The position numbers were made by a program, and so were the translations under genes. From Gari tellinella (Eukaryota; Mollusca; Bivalvia; Cardiida; Psammobiidae): 64,000 nucleotides of DNA. Positions 11,417 to 22,637 of the stretch are shown here, piece by piece (position 1 is the stretch's first letter; each line of letters opens with the position of its first letter). Below the pieces are notes generated by a model that worked only from the letters and a program-made list of their open reading frames with translations, made no database searches and had not been told where the DNA came from. Where the stretch lies: positions 18,712,154 through 18,776,153 of the forward strand of contig OV277874.1 in assembly GCA_922989275.2 (NCBI GenBank), read 5' to 3'.

Positions 11417-11702
11417 TAATTAAGACAGTAAGATCTCTTTCACTCAAGCGTCAATCAGTTTCCATTCAGATCAGAAGCAGACCAGATGCTGAATAACTGA
11501 AGATTTCTTTCATATCAAACCAGAAACTCACAGATCCATGTGAAAACATTTACATAATGACATGACGGAAAAAGTAATAACCCAAATGCAAACAGATAAA
11601 GAGACAATCCTGTGCAAAAGGCGTCACTGCTATAGACTCATTCCAAATAACAGCAGACATGTACAAATTTATACAGAATGTGTAAATAACACGATAACCA
11701 AG

Positions 11703-11952
11703 TAAAGTGGAGAATGTGTTATTCTTTCCCAATAAACGCGTTTACGCTAAAACTATTATTTCCAGTGCAAATAGTTTGGAGCCAGATCAGACGCCGGGTA
11801 ACCCGGCGTCTGATCAGGCTCCAAACCGTTTGCCACCATGATAAACATGAACCATCACAATTGTCCAAAAGTTGTTCTTTGCTACGTTTTAGTGCTTTGC
11901 GTTTGCGTACGTTTGCGTTTAAACGGGAAAGAATAACAGATTATCCACTGTA
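11703..11952. mobile_element. family B MITE
   Basis: Complete 250-bp copy in the orientation opposite to 6812-7048, with core palindrome GATCAGACGCCGGGTAACCC (about 11786-11817). The left terminus is slightly mutated (TAAAGTGG). Confidence 0.88.
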
Positions 11953-12149
11953 TCTAAACACCAGGTTATATATGCTACTCTTTATAACTTATGTGAGTAT
12001 ATTATTTTATGCTTAAAGTTTTGCTGTCCATGTTATTTGTGAACCAAGCGCGGAATTAAACTTGAAATTTGAGCTGAGTTGAGTTGAGTATATTCGACTA
12101 CCACAATTTAAGTAACGAGTGGTATAAATAGAGGATCTTGTATGAGTGC

Positions 12150-12263
12150 TCATTATTTATCATTTGTAATAAACGAGTTGACTAAATTAATATGACGCGA
12201 GCCTTGGCGAGCGTCATATTTATTTTAGTCGACGAGTTTATTAAAAATGATAAATAATGAGAA
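12150..12263. mobile_element. long hairpin / MITE
   Basis: TTATCATTTGTAATAAACGA through AATATGACGC pairs with GCGTCATATTTATTTTAGTC through TTTATTAAAAATGATAA, around GAGCCTTGGCGAG. No second copy was noticed. The rest of 12264-12554 holds nothing recognised. Confidence 0.7.
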
Positions 12264-12554
12264 CGAATGTGAGATTCTGTTTATCACATACAATGTAACT
12301 AGTTTAAGCACCTATCATAAATTGATTGAAGCCGTAGTTTGTAGACTTTCCGCTACATAGATTTTCCTCCAAAACGTTACATTGTTTACGTTAACGTCGT
12401 CGCAAATGACATCATTTGGTGTCCCGCTACATGCAGCGCTTGTGGACGAACTGATTGGGCCGGAACCCCAAAAACCGATATTCCACTAGTGGATTACGAT
12501 ATTTATATAAGGGATTTATGCAACTCAAAGACCGTAAGTTATGTAATAAATAAG

Positions 12555-12626
12555 TAAACGTGTTCCCAATTGTAGGGGCGACACCCCTGTCGAACCTCTC
12601 ACGTCACCATTGGCCGTGTAAATCAA
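12555..12626. repeat. direct repeat, left copy (partner 13150-13220)
   Basis: CTGTCGAACCTCTCACGTCA and CCGTGTAAATCA recur about 595 bp downstream, on the other side of the G element, 280 bp before the start codon. See the partner entry. Confidence 0.75.
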
Positions 12627-13154
12627 CATAAATTTACGGTTCAGAGGGGTTTCCGGTTTAGAGGGGTTTTAACAATAGCTTGTCTCTAGTATGGAAAATA
12701 GCTGACCACTCATTTGAAGCAGGTTGAAAGTAAAGCAGAATGCGCCTACTTTAAGCTATCATCTGCTAGAATATAGAAAATATATCTGATGATACATATT
12801 CATGAATGTATTTTCTTCAGTGAATGAATAAATCAAAGACGTAAAAAAGGCATATTTATTATAGATGTGATCGCCATTTTGGGGGCTGTCTTTTATATGT
12901 TTATTCATGTTTATTTTAGATCATATTGTAGTTATTTTGTCTTTTCTTGTTTGTATGTACATTTGTGTAACTTCATGTGAAGCGCTTTTGAACGCACTAC
13001 CCCTGTGTGAAAAGAGCGCTATATAAATCTGGTATAATAATAATAATTATGTAATGGGTTAAAATAAAGGGTTGGAAACGGGACCAACGTTCTTGTCCGG
13101 TTTAGAGAGAATTTCGGTTTTTAGAGGTTCCGGTTTAGAGGGGTTTCACTGTAA
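12627..13154. mobile_element. family G MITE with A element and LINE fragment
   Basis: The usual left end is missing. It starts inside G (ACATAAATTTACGGTTCAGA) and ends GGTTTAGAGGGGTTTCACTG. It contains a partial A element (12671 to about 12850, with the right core arm deleted) and, at about 12855-13049, a LINE 3' fragment ending in AATAAT. Confidence 0.65.
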
Positions 13155-13220
13155 CATGTTCCCCGTTGTGGGAACGACCCCCTGTCGAACCTCTTACGTC
13201 ACCATGTGCCGTGTAAATCA
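13150..13220. repeat. direct repeat, right copy
   Basis: CTGTCGAACCTCTTACGTCA and CCGTGTAAATCA repeat the segment at 12555-12626. The two copies bracket the G element and lie just upstream of exon 1 of the AA15-like gene. Confidence 0.75.
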
Positions 13221-13499
13221 CGCGTATCGAACTGCGATTGACAGGACAAGTGCCCGGATCAATGTAATAGTCACGAGACGTTAACACGCAAAGTAATGTG
13301 GTCTTTATATCATTAATTATTTTTATATGCCGATGATATATTAGTGATATCATTCGAGGGTCAATCCTTTTTCGCAAGTCGGTGTTCGTTTGGGTAACAG
13401 GACATTTCGGACCGTATCGTTGACTAAAACATGTGCATGGTCAGGTAGGCCGATCATAATAAACTCCTTCAGTCAAATAGTGTGTATTTAACATTAAAT

Positions 13500-13649
13500 A
13501 TGTGTAAGTTTCATCTGGCACTATTTTTCGTGTTTTGTATTCTTACGCAAGGAGTTTTCGGATGGATTCGGTTTCGGTACCCGTATTCGAGGCGGGTTTT
13601 TCTGGAGCAAACCGCCCTTGAACGCCTACAGAATTGTGCCGGACTACCC
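13500..13649 (+). CDS. AA15-like giant protein, exon 1 (signal peptide and N-terminus)
   Basis: Encodes residues 1-50. The ATG at 13500 is chosen because it starts a clear signal peptide: hydrophobic core LALFFVFCIL, then TQGVFG, with cleavage expected before Trp22. The mature N-terminus, WIRFRYPYSR, aligns residue for residue with the AA15 start H-G-x-L-x-x-P-P-S-R, placing Trp where the copper-binding first His should be. C46 in NCAG matches the conserved Cys of the family's FCGG segment. The exon ends in phase 0 at CCC|GTAAGT, a strong donor. No upstream ATG lies close by, and I see no convincing TATA box; a TCAGTC initiator-like site at 13469-13474 is weak evidence. Exon 2 is 14.2 kb away, so the join is inferred from phase and homology. 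Confidence 0.82.
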
Positions 13650-13679
13650 GTAAGTATGAAGACTTAATTCGCCCCCGTT

Positions 13680-13934
13680 TACAGTGGAGAAGGCGGTATT
13701 CTGTCCTGTTTTAAAAAACGCAAACGTAGCGAAACGCAAACGCATTAAAGTGTAGAAAATTATAACATTTTGACATTTTTCTCAATTCATTTTATTCTGA
13801 ATGGCAAACAGTTTTGAACCAGATCAGACGCCGGGTTACCCGGCGTCTGATCTGGCTCCAAACTGTTTGCAATAGAAATAATAGTTTAAACGTAAACACG
13901 TTTATTGGGAAAGAACAACGTTTTCTTCGCTGTA
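13680..13934. mobile_element. family B MITE, 30 bp inside intron 1
   Basis: TACAGTGGAGAAGGCGG ... TTTCTTCGCTGTA with intact core GATCAGACGCCGGGTTACCC (13820-13852). It sits directly after the splice donor. Confidence 0.85.
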
Positions 13935-14066
13935 AACGTTTAAGCGGAAAACTTATCGTGATATTTGTTACCCCTTCACCGTTATATTATCGTCTGCATC
14001 AATATTGCTGTCTGCAATATCGCTTCTCAAAGTTAGAATTCAACTCAACTCAACTCAACTCAGTTT

Positions 14067-14373
14067 CAGGGCTGCCATTTTCTCCGGATTTATCCTAAAC
14101 CTTCGGATTCTTTTCTAGTACATGGTAGCTTAAAGCAGCTGAAAGTAAAGCAGAATGATTCTGCTTCACTTCCAGCCTGCTTTAAGTAGTCATATGCCAA
14201 CAAAACAAGAAATAGGCTAATGGGTAAATGAATGAATGAATGGTGTTTTACGGCCCATCGACACAAAAAGGTCATGTAGAGCCGAAGGCTAATGGGTAAA
14301 GGAACGATTCGTAAAATCGCACTTGACAAGTTGGAAATCTTAGGATTTTTCATGTCAACTTATGGTTGCCCTG
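14067..14373. mobile_element. family I MITE with 6-bp target duplication
   Basis: CAGGGCTGCCATTTTCTCC ... TTATGGTTGCCCTG, flanked on both sides by CAGTTT. The A-type core is at 14137-14183. An extra stretch at about 14225-14290 (ATGAATGAATGAATGG ... GAGCCGAAGG) interrupts it and is absent from other copies. Confidence 0.8.
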
Positions 14374-14777
14374 CAGTTTTATTTTGGCTTTGGTTCACAA
14401 ATTATATGAACAGCAAAAGCATCATGTACCGGTAATATAAATATATAATACAGAATATCAAAAGAGGTTGTGTCAGTGAGATCTTATAAAGATTAAAAGT
14501 AATAATCATATAGGAAACGACTACTATAAATATTCGAATTTGTATTTAAAGGACATTCTTCTAGTCCGTTTGGATCCGAACCAGCCATCCTGTTTCTGAA
14601 TGACTGTTCTAGATCCAAACCGTCATTCTGTTGTTTATATTTTCGGAAAAAAAGCCGGCTTATATATTTATTAACATAAATCTTATATTATACTAAACAT
14701 CTAGCATTAATGTAGGCTAAAGGTAGTTAAAGCAGTATGACCGACTTGAATCCAAACCGTTTGCAATGGTTTATTAG
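14374..14777. other. no gene recognised
   Basis: Intronic AT-rich sequence; a partial GAATCCAAACCGTTTGC arm at 14748-14765 is a trace of an old core hairpin. Confidence 0.4.
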
Positions 14778-15027
14778 TACAGTGGAGAAAACGTTATTCT
14801 TTCCCAATAAACGCGTTTACGCTAAATCTATTATTTCAAATGCAAACCGTTTGGAGCCAGATCAGACGCCGGGTTACCCGGCGTCTAATCAGGCTCCAAA
14901 CTGTTTGCCACTCAGATCAACATGAATAGTCAAAATTGTCGAAAAGTTGTCATTTTCTATGTTTTAGTGCAATGCGTTTGCGTACGTTTGCGTTTAAACG
15001 GGAAAGAATAACAGATTCTCCACTGTA
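14778..15027. mobile_element. family B MITE
   Basis: Full length, TACAGTGGAGAAAACG ... GATTCTCCACTGTA, core GATCAGACGCCGGGTTACCC at 14860-14892. Confidence 0.9.
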
Positions 15028-15463
15028 CCTTACGGTGAGCGTTGAAAGGGCCAGATGAAATAAAACACAAAAGCAACATGTAACAAAATGTAGAAAAAAA
15101 GAAAATACATTATATTAAGAAAAAGCAAACAGGGAAGACCCTGATCAGAAAACTCCTCATGCCCAAGAATGCATGACATATTTACAGGATTGTCGTTCTT
15201 GCTCACTTTGGTATATCAGACGTAAACCATTATCTCCCTTGGTCCACGAGATCAATTATCGATTTGTTAGGCAGCCTATCGGGAATAGCCTTGATAAGAA
15301 ATCATTCGGCTGCCTCCGGAAAACTGGTTCCGGACTCGTCCTTATTCTCAGCGGGACCTCTGAAAAGCCATTTATGTTTATCTGCTGATTAAATCCAGAT
15401 CAGACGCCATGTAACGCGCACACAAATAGCTCTTAATCAAGCGAACACATCTATGGCTATAAA
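15028..15463. other. no gene; H-like remnant near 15125
   Basis: GCAAACAGGGAAGACCCTGATCAG-like sequence at 15124-15148 is a decayed half hairpin. The 71-codon frame at 15173 has no recognisable domain. Confidence 0.35.
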
Positions 15464-15653
15464 TAGTAAAACCTCTATACTACGACCACTAAAAGAAGGC
15501 TAATTGAGTGTTTAAAAGACAGGTGACAGATTAAGAAAGTTGACAGTGAAAAAGAAAGCTCCTCGTTTTACTGTCACCTTGCTTTAAGCAATCAAACTAT
15601 TGTAAAACCCTAGTAATTAACATAATTAAGTGGTCGTATTAGAGACGTTTTAT
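15464..15653. mobile_element. family F MITE
   Basis: TAGTAAAACCTCTATACTAC ... GTGGTCGTATTAGAGACG. The internal palindrome is diverged (AAGAAAGCTCC, CACCTTGCTTTAAGC). Confidence 0.7.
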
Positions 15654-16393
15654 TATTACTCAGAACAAACATACATGTATTTCAAAACTAAAGCTTTAAA
15701 AGAAGTATGTATGCTTGATGCAAGCTTTGAGAATCGAACGCAGAAATAAAGCAGACCATTTTGGGAATGAGTTGGAACTGGAAGAATCCGACGACCATAT
15801 GTCAGACTTCTATCCATTGATGCACTGTCCCCTTACCTTAAAGGAATAGTGCAAAGGAAAAAAAACTGAGTGACTTACAGACATAGCCAAGCACTCAAAG
15901 AAGCCGAGTGACTTACAGACATAGTCAGGCACTCGATTGCTGCTCTTGTAAAAGAGCAGCAAACGCACAGTCTAATTCACCCCGTCGGTGCAAGACCGGT
16001 GCATACAAATACAAATGACACCAAAGGCGTCAGTGATTACCCTTACGGGAATCTATTCAAAGAACGCAAGTATTGCACTTTTCAATGAAATTGGCAGAAG
16101 GGAAATTTATGACATCTTAAATAAAACATTTCTAACATTCAGTAAGTTAAAATAAATTCTGAAAGTAATACAAAAAGCTTTTAAATTCACATGGTTACGT
16201 GGAAATATATCATAATAATTAATTCTTCATTCAATTTTATACTAGCTGTGCTATCTGAATTAATTTTAATGAAAATTATAAAACGTACATCAGTCGTTTT
16301 GTACTCCGTATCGCCACTGGTCCTAGATTAGCATATGAATAAAAGGTGTTAGGATCCCAGCACCAGCTCATACATGTACCACTATTCTACTTA
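15654..16393. other. no gene; short direct repeat at 15863-15931
   Basis: GAGTGACTTACAGACATAG occurs at 15867 and 15905, each followed by a CCAAGCACTC / TCAGGCACTC variant, then a small GCTGCTCTTG / AAGAGCAGC hairpin at 15939-15961. Function unknown; possibly the edge of an old element. Confidence 0.45.
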
Positions 16394-16500
16394 AGTGCTG
16401 ATAGCTCAGTCGGTAGTGTGGTTGACTAACAATCAAAAGGTCATAGGTTCGAGTCTCATTCGAATCAAAACTGTTTTTTCCTTTTTTTTTTTTTTTTTTA
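16394..16500 (+). ncRNA. tRNA-derived SINE-like head with Pol III boxes
   Basis: A-box TAGCTCAGTCGG (16402-16413) and B-box GGTTCGAGTCT (16446-16456) at normal spacing, with an anticodon-arm-like TTGACTAACAATCAA between them, followed by a long T tract (to 16499). The acceptor and T stems do not pair, so this is not a working tRNA gene. It is either a tRNA-derived SINE remnant or a tRNA pseudogene. Confidence 0.6.
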
Positions 16501-16629
16501 AAAATTCCAATTGTATTGACTTGTGGGTAAATAACGCAGATAAAGGACATGTTTAGTCTTTGTTGGTTAGAATAATTTTTCGCTATATAGCTTGTCGAAT
16601 TACGTTTTGGTTCACGACTGACACACACC

Positions 16630-16862
16630 ATTGTCTGGATGCAATGTCGTCTGCTTAAAATTGTCATCTGCTGTTTTTCTCAGAGTTACGTAATGGACAT
16701 TTTGACATAAAACACTTAATGATGAGTGACAAACAGCTTTATTCAAGATCAGACGCCGTGTGACGCGGCGTCTGATCTGGAATCAATCTGTTTGCAAAGT
16801 TCCCTCCGATAACGACTCCCTCCAAACAACGCTCACAATTTGTGTCTCATGTTTGGTGTATC
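16630..16862. mobile_element. partial family D MITE
   Basis: Core palindrome GATCAGACGCCGTGTGACGC / GGCGTCTGATC at 16748-16780, followed by ACGACTCCCTCCAAACAACG. The left end is lost. Confidence 0.65.
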
Positions 16863-17595
16863 ACCTGGTTCCTCTTGTCCGTAGAATTGTGCACCTTGAA
16901 GGGGAGAAGCATGTCCTAGACATGCGCATGTCCTAGACATGCGCATGTCCTAGACATGCACTGTAGATCGTATGACCAAATCATGCATTTGTTATGTTCC
17001 GTACTGCAATCACGCTATTGCAGTCCTCAGTCATTGTGCACAAATTGGCACACTCTGTAACACTCCGTGCTAGTACCTCAAACCTTATGACACTACTATA
17101 ACAGAGCTGGTTAACAAACGACTCGTCTAAGATGTAACCATTGTTCAATAATCCTAATAATCTTTCAAATGTGTATAAGTCTTGATACCAAAGAACAGGA
17201 GCTTCGTATGGCTGTTTTAGAGATGGAGCACTGTATTTTAAACAGGATTGTTGTTGCTAACTACATCACTTAAGTTAACGTACGTGTCTTCACTATAGCT
17301 TGTATTAAATACATGTTCCGTGGAACCTTTTTGTTCTTTTATTCTGTTTGTAAAAGACTGGCGTCTTCTTCTGGCGTTTTGGAAGCAGCTTCCCTAAGGT
17401 GTGTGTTGTTAAGCTAACAAATATTTCAAGTGCAAACAGTTTGAAGGCAAATAAGATTTCAAATTATTTGTCTCTATAGATATTGTATAAAAATCGTCAA
17501 AAGTTTTAGACAGCTGTTATTTTCAACATTTTATTGCACTGCTTTTGCGTTTTGTTTCGTCCAAACGCGGAAAAAAACGTACAGAGCACAGTTCC
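16863..17595. other. no gene; short tandem repeat at 16911-16960
   Basis: Three copies of the 17-bp unit ATGTCCTAGACATGCGC, itself partly palindromic. The rest is unassigned intron, with a possible decayed B end (CATTTTATTGCACTGC) near 17525. Confidence 0.5.
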
Positions 17596-17820
17596 TACAG
17601 TGGAGAATCTGGTATTCTTTCCCGTTTAAACGCAAACGTACGCAAAGCACTAAAACGTAGAAAAGAACAACTTTTGGACAATTCTGATAATTCTTGTTTA
17701 TCTTGGTGGCAAACAGTTTGGAGCCTGATCAGACGCCGGGTTACCAAACTGTTTGCACTGCAAATAATAGTTTTAGCGTAAACGCGTTTATTGGGAAAGA
17801 ATAACGTTGTCTCCACTGTA
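17596..17820. mobile_element. family B MITE, half core deleted
   Basis: TACAGTGGAGAATCTG ... GTCTCCACTGTA. The right arm of the core is missing: GACGCCGGGTTACC is followed directly by AAACTGTTTGC. Confidence 0.85.
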
Positions 17821-17851
17821 TATAAAATCGTCAACCGTTTTAGAAAGCTGT

Positions 17852-18164
17852 TACAGTGTTTCCACTCTACAACGACATCCAATAGGAGACACTGATTGTG
17901 TGTGATGTTCGGAGGGAGTCGTTATAGGGAGGGAAAATAAAGGTTTAACTTACATTTGCAAACAGCTTGAATTCAGATCTGACTTATTCTATCAAAATGT
18001 CCACTTAAATGTAACTTTAAAAAAAACAGCAAACGACATTTAAGTAGACGATATTGCAGCAGTAAAAGCGTTAGACATAATTGTCCTGTTTAGGGAACTA
18101 TGACTAGGGTCATTGTAAGGAGGGAGTCGCTGTTTGGAGGGCCGTTGTAGAGAGGGGACACTGT
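17852..18164. mobile_element. family D MITE, reversed
   Basis: CAGTGTTTCCACTCTACAAC ... GCCGTTGTAGAGAGGGGACA. The core is reduced to GCTTGAATTCAGATCTGAC. Confidence 0.7.
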
Positions 18165-18204
18165 TGTTCAACTTTTTATTGCACTGCTGTTGCGTTTTGA
18201 ATAG

Positions 18205-18895
18205 TTCAAACGGGGAAAAGACGTACCGTGCACAGTCTCTGCAATTACCCTCCGAACAACAATTCTCCCTTACAACAACGCTTACCGCTGTTCTCCAAAC
18301 AAGACAATTACCTTTGTGTGTCTAATTCTGTCACTGCTGCAATACCGTCTGCTTAAAATATCAGGGCTGCCATAAGTTGAAATGAAAAATCCTAAGATAT
18401 TATAAATTTGCATTTTTCAAGTGCGATTTTACGAATCGTACCTTTACCCCATAGCCTTTTTCTTGTTTTGTTGACATGCGAAGACTTGAAGCAGGCTGTA
18501 AGTAAAGCAGAATGCGCCTTAAGGCGCATTCTGCTTTACTTTCAGCCTGCTTTAAGCTACCATGTATTGGGGAAAAATCCGGAGATTTAGGAAAAATCTG
18601 GAGAAATGGCAGCCCTGAAATATTGCCGTCTGCTGTTCTGGTTTTTTTTTCTTCTCACAGATGCGTGTTTGGACATTTTGACACAATAAACATAAAGCTG
18701 AATGACAAACAGTTGAAACCAGATCAGAGGCCGCGTTACGCGATGTCAGATCTGTGTTCAAAACTGTTTGCAGACGTTAGCCAATTCATATTCAGCAATC
18801 TTAGGATTTTAATTTTTCCCTCCCTATAACAACATCCCCCGAAAAACACACACACATACTCTGTGTTTCCAATTAGGTGTTGTTGTAGAGAGGTT
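18205..18895. mobile_element. family D MITE interrupted by I
   Basis: Left half: TTACCCTCCGAACAACAATT ... GTCTGCTTAAAATAT. The right half resumes AAATATTGCCGTCTGC after the I insertion (18362-18617) and ends GTGTTGTTGTAGAGAGG. The core (ACCAGATCAGAGGCCGCG) is at about 18718-18770. Confidence 0.7.
18362..18617. mobile_element. family I MITE with 6-bp target duplication
   Basis: CAGGGCTGCCATAAGTTG ... AATGGCAGCCCTG, flanked on both sides by AAATAT, inserted in a D element. The perfect A-type core is at 18490-18556. Confidence 0.85.
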
Positions 18896-18969
18896 GTTGA
18901 CAATTCTGACTAGATCTATTCATGTTAATCTGAGTGGTAAACAGTTTGTAGCTTGATTAGACGCCGGTG

Positions 18970-19209
18970 TACAGTGGAGAAAACGTTATTCTTTCCCGTT
19001 TAAACGAAAACGAAACACAAACGCAAAAATGTAGGAAATTACGACTTTTTGCAATTTCTAATTTTTTTTATTCTGAGTTGCAAACAGTTCGGAGCCTGTT
19101 CAGACACCGGGTTACCCGGCGTCTGATCTGGCTCAAACGGTTTGCAATGAAAATAATAGTTTTAGCTTAAACGCGTTTATTGGGAAATAATGATGTTTTC
19201 TCCTCATTA
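18970..19209. mobile_element. family B MITE
   Basis: TACAGTGGAGAAAACG ... GATGTTTTCTCCTCATTA with core GACACCGGGTTACCCGGCGT. The right end has decayed. Confidence 0.75.
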
Positions 19210-19674
19210 ATGACGAAAATTGCCTTCTCCCATACCCTCTCAGAATTGTGTCCCTGGGACATTATTCGACGCAGAAAATTATCTTCCCGGGTCATTATAT
19301 TATGCCAAATCAAGTCACATCGGCTTACCAAGCATCTAATCAGAAGAATTTCAATGGAAATAATAGTTTCAGCGTAAACGCGTTAATTGGGAAATAAGTT
19401 TAACGTCTTCATTAGCGTGTACCACACTGACATGTGACAGGAAAAACGAAACGAAACAAAAACGTAATAATGAATAAACTGTAGAAAATTACAACTTTTG
19501 AAAATGATAACTGAATTACAAACAGGTTTTGAGGCTCGTCAGACGCCGATTCACTCGGTTATGCGTTGTGTTTAGTTTCCGTCCTAACGGTAAAGAATAA
19601 CATCTGTAACGTGTTCAGTTACCATTGTTTTGCTGTTTATGTTAGCAGTTTGTGCCCCGTGTGCACCGTGCAGA
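19210..19674. other. no gene; decayed B-like halves
   Basis: Traces of B ends (ATAATAGTTTCAGCGTAAAC at 19357-19376, CGTCAGACGCCGATTC at 19537) but no intact element. Confidence 0.4.
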
Positions 19675-19919
19675 GTATAGTAGAGAAAAGGTTTTCTTTC
19701 CAAATAACCGCGTTTGCGCGTAAACTACATTGTATTATTTCATTGCAAACAGTTTGGAGCCAGATCAGACGCCGGGTAACCCGGCGTCTGATCAGGCTCC
19801 AAACGGTTTGCCACTCAGATTAAAACTGGTAGTTTGAATTGTAAAAATGTTGTCATTTTCTATATTTCACTGCGCTGCTTTTGCTTTTGAACAAAATAGA
19901 TTACGTTTTATCCACTGTA
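19675..19919. mobile_element. family B MITE
   Basis: Diverged left end (TATAGTAGAGAAAAGG), intact core GATCAGACGCCGGGTAACCC, right end TTTATCCACTGTA. Confidence 0.8.
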
Positions 19920-20010
19920 TTTCAGACCGGTAGCAAACTTGCAATCGATGGCCATCTATTTCTTTACTAAACAATGTATATACCCCGTCTCTTCACTGCC
20001 TCGCCTCGAG

Positions 20011-20967
20011 TACGAGGGTAGTTCAAAAAGTTTTGATACTGGATCAATATCTTCAGTATGATAAGTGCAAAATGCATGTGTGATATATCATTTGAAAGAG
20101 CAATTCTTCGCCTACACGATGGTATAATGCACGATAAGATCACATAACTTAATGAGTCACAAAATGATCCTCAATGACCTCTACTCGAGGACACTGGAAC
20201 ATAGCACTTTTCAGACATTACATTTTGACGTAGTAATAACTTCTTAAAGAGTACAATTTCCAGATTTGTTTGGGAATATATATCAGTTTATGTCTAAATT
20301 TTAATGTAAATAAAATTTTATTTCTATTGAAAGGGTTAACTGTCTAAAATCTCATTGTTTCAAAATCAACAGTTCTTATTTTGCTAATGACGAAAGTGGA
20401 CATGTTTTTTCGAACGCTATGAAAATGTTCTAGATCAGTATATCTACATTTTGATTTTAAGACATGAAACAATTTTTCAATGGCTTCAATTATAGCCTGG
20501 TTTAATAATAAAAAAAAGTTTGTAGTTTCCCTTTTTTACATACTTTTATACATAACAGGTGTTTTTTTTTTTTATATTTTCAGTACGTGTTTAGAATTTT
20601 TTTTTTTTTTTTTTTATATTTTATGTAATAATAACATTTAAAACTATGTAGTGTTTGCATAATTGTCTTACTGTATTTGACAGCAAATTTCATAACTTTA
20701 TTCAAAATAATAAAGCCGTAATAATAATTATAGTATCAAATTGTGTTTAGAAAATTAACTTAAATATACACAAAAAAGGTCCAGTGTCCTCGAGGAGGGG
20801 TCATTTAGGTTCATGTTGGGGCTGATCGAGTAATGCGATCTTATCGTGCATGATAGCACCGTGTCGGCAAAGAATGGATCTATGAAATGATATATCACAC
20901 ATGCATTTTGCACTTATCATACTGAAGTTATTGTTCCAGTATCAACACTTTTTTAACTACCCTCGTA
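20011..20967. mobile_element. non-autonomous TIR element, mariner-like ends
   Basis: TACGAGGGTAGTTCAAAAAG at the left and TTTTTAACTACCCTCGTA at the right. Inverted similarity continues inward for roughly 190 bp on each side (GATACTGG, ATGCATGTGTGATATATCAT, GCACGATAAGATC, CCTCGAGGACACTGG). The middle (20220-20770) is AT-rich and non-coding. TA at the tips and the GTTCAAAAAGTT motif suggest a Tc1/mariner-type derivative (inference). Confidence 0.75.
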
Positions 20968-21209
20968 AAATGGTTATTTGCAAACAATCTGGATCCTGGT
21001 CAATTTAGATCTTGCAACTAATTTGGATCCTTATTCTACACCACGTGACGCTGCGTCTGATCCAGATCCCAACTATTTGACATTCATATGAAAATCAATA
21101 TTAAGTCAAAATACCTTAAATGTAAATTTCAGAAATAAAGGCAGACGACAATTGTTTAAAATAAATGACGTCATGGCGGTGCAGTGGAGGTGTTTTATAC
21201 GCACGTGTA

Positions 21210-21459
21210 TACAGTGGAGAATCTGTTATTCTTTCCCGTTTAAACGCAAACGTACGCAAACGCAAAGCACTAAAACGTAGAAAAGAACAACTTTTGGACA
21301 ATTCTGATAATTCTTGTTTATCTTGGTGGCAAACAGTTTGGAGCCTGATCAGACGCCGGGTTACCCGGCGTCTGATCTGGCTCCAAACTGTTTGCACTGC
21401 AAATAATAGTTTTAGCGTAAACGCGTTTATTGGGAAAGAATAACAGATTCTCCACTGTA
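21210..21459. mobile_element. family B MITE, reference-quality copy
   Basis: 250 bp from TACAGTGGAGAATCTG to CAGATTCTCCACTGTA with a perfect 16-bp terminal inverted repeat and the core GATCAGACGCCGGGTTACCC. The two halves between end and core differ: one carries AAACGCAAACGTACGCAAAC, the other AACGCGTTTACGC in reverse. Confidence 0.92.
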
Positions 21460-21711
21460 CACAAATGGGCACGTGACTTAGACAAGATAATCTAATACTT
21501 ACATGTATGTGCTTAATAGTTATGGTGACATTTTCGCAAGCGTTATGTGATATATTTCTATGTTCCGCGTCGGGTTTTTTACCTCATTTTATATCACATT
21601 TATGCTATAAGATTCTTCATAAACCTGCGTTATTAAAACTTAAATACCATGTACTTTAAATCTTAAAAAACAAAATGCTGCCTTTAGAGCCCAAAAAATA
21701 GAAGCCGGTGT
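21460..21711. other. no feature recognised
   Basis: Unassigned intron sequence between B elements. Confidence 0.4.
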
Positions 21712-22547
21712 TACAGTGAAAACGTTATTCTTTCCCGTTTAAATGCAAACGAAACGCAAATGCATCGCAATAAAACCTAGAAAAGTACAACCTTTTCGAC
21801 AATTGTGACTATTCATATTAATCTGAGTGGCAAACAGTTTGGAGCCTGGTTAGACGCCGGGTTACCTGGGGTCTGGCCTGGCTCTCAACCTTTTTGCACT
21901 CAGATTAAAATAAATAGTGGGAAATGGTAAAATAGTTGTACTTTTCTACCTTTTAGTGCATACCGGTTGCGGTTGGATTTTTTTTGCGTTTAAAGGGGAA
22001 ATAATACAGTAAAGAATTATTAGAATGTATAATATATATTTATATTTTTGAAAATGGAAAATATTAAATAAATACTACAGTAGAAAAGACGTTGTTCTTT
22101 GTCGTTTAAACGCAAATAAAACGCAAATGCGTCGCAATAAAATGTAGAAAATGGCAAGTTTGCGACAATTCTTACAATTCATGTCAATTTGAGTGGCAAA
22201 CTATGTGGGGCGCAGATTGTTTGCAATGGTTAACACGCGTTTATTTGAAAAGAATAACGCCATCTCCACGTATCTTGTTCTCTGTGTTATTTCACAAGAG
22301 GAAATAGAACTACCGATATTTAAGAACATACAGTCGAGTTGACGTCATTATTTCCCAATAAACGCGTTCATGCTAAAACTATGATTACCGGACCATTGCC
22401 TGGTAACCCGACGTCTGATCAGGCTCCAAACTGTTTGTGATTCAGATAAACGTGAATATTCAGAGTTATCTAACACCAGTCATTTTCGACTTTTTATTGC
22501 GATGCGTTTGCGTTTAATCGGGAACGAATAACGTCTTCTCCATTGTA
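21712..22547. mobile_element. three diverged family B copies in series
   Basis: Copies at about 21712-22012, 22076-22272 and 22335-22547. Each keeps parts of the end (TACAGT.GA, TCTCCA.TGTA), the AAACGCAAA arm or the AACGCG arm, and a decayed core (GACGCCGGGTTACC in the first, CCCGACGTCTGATCAGG in the third). Confidence 0.65.
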
Positions 22548-22637
22548 TTAGTTAAAAAGTCGGTGACACATATCCATATCTAAAAGAAGAAAACACAGAT
22601 ACTGTACAGTATGTCACTGACACTTGAGCAATAATAT

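Noticed and set aside
13453..13463. ATCATAATAAA as a TATA box for exon 1
   Set aside because: It is only about 14 bp from the initiator-like TCAGTC, too close for a normal TATA-to-start distance.
16394..16468. Functional tRNA-Val (AAC)
   Set aside because: The A and B boxes are good, but the acceptor and T stems do not pair; better explained as a SINE head or pseudogene.
21116..21472. Recurring 60-118-codon frames reading QTVWSQIRRRVTRRLIRLQ-like protein
   Set aside because: They are family B MITE sequence in different copies and strands (6.8, 11.7, 19.7, 21.2, 26.8, 44.4, 46.1, 48, 56.8 and 61.4 kb), not a gene family.
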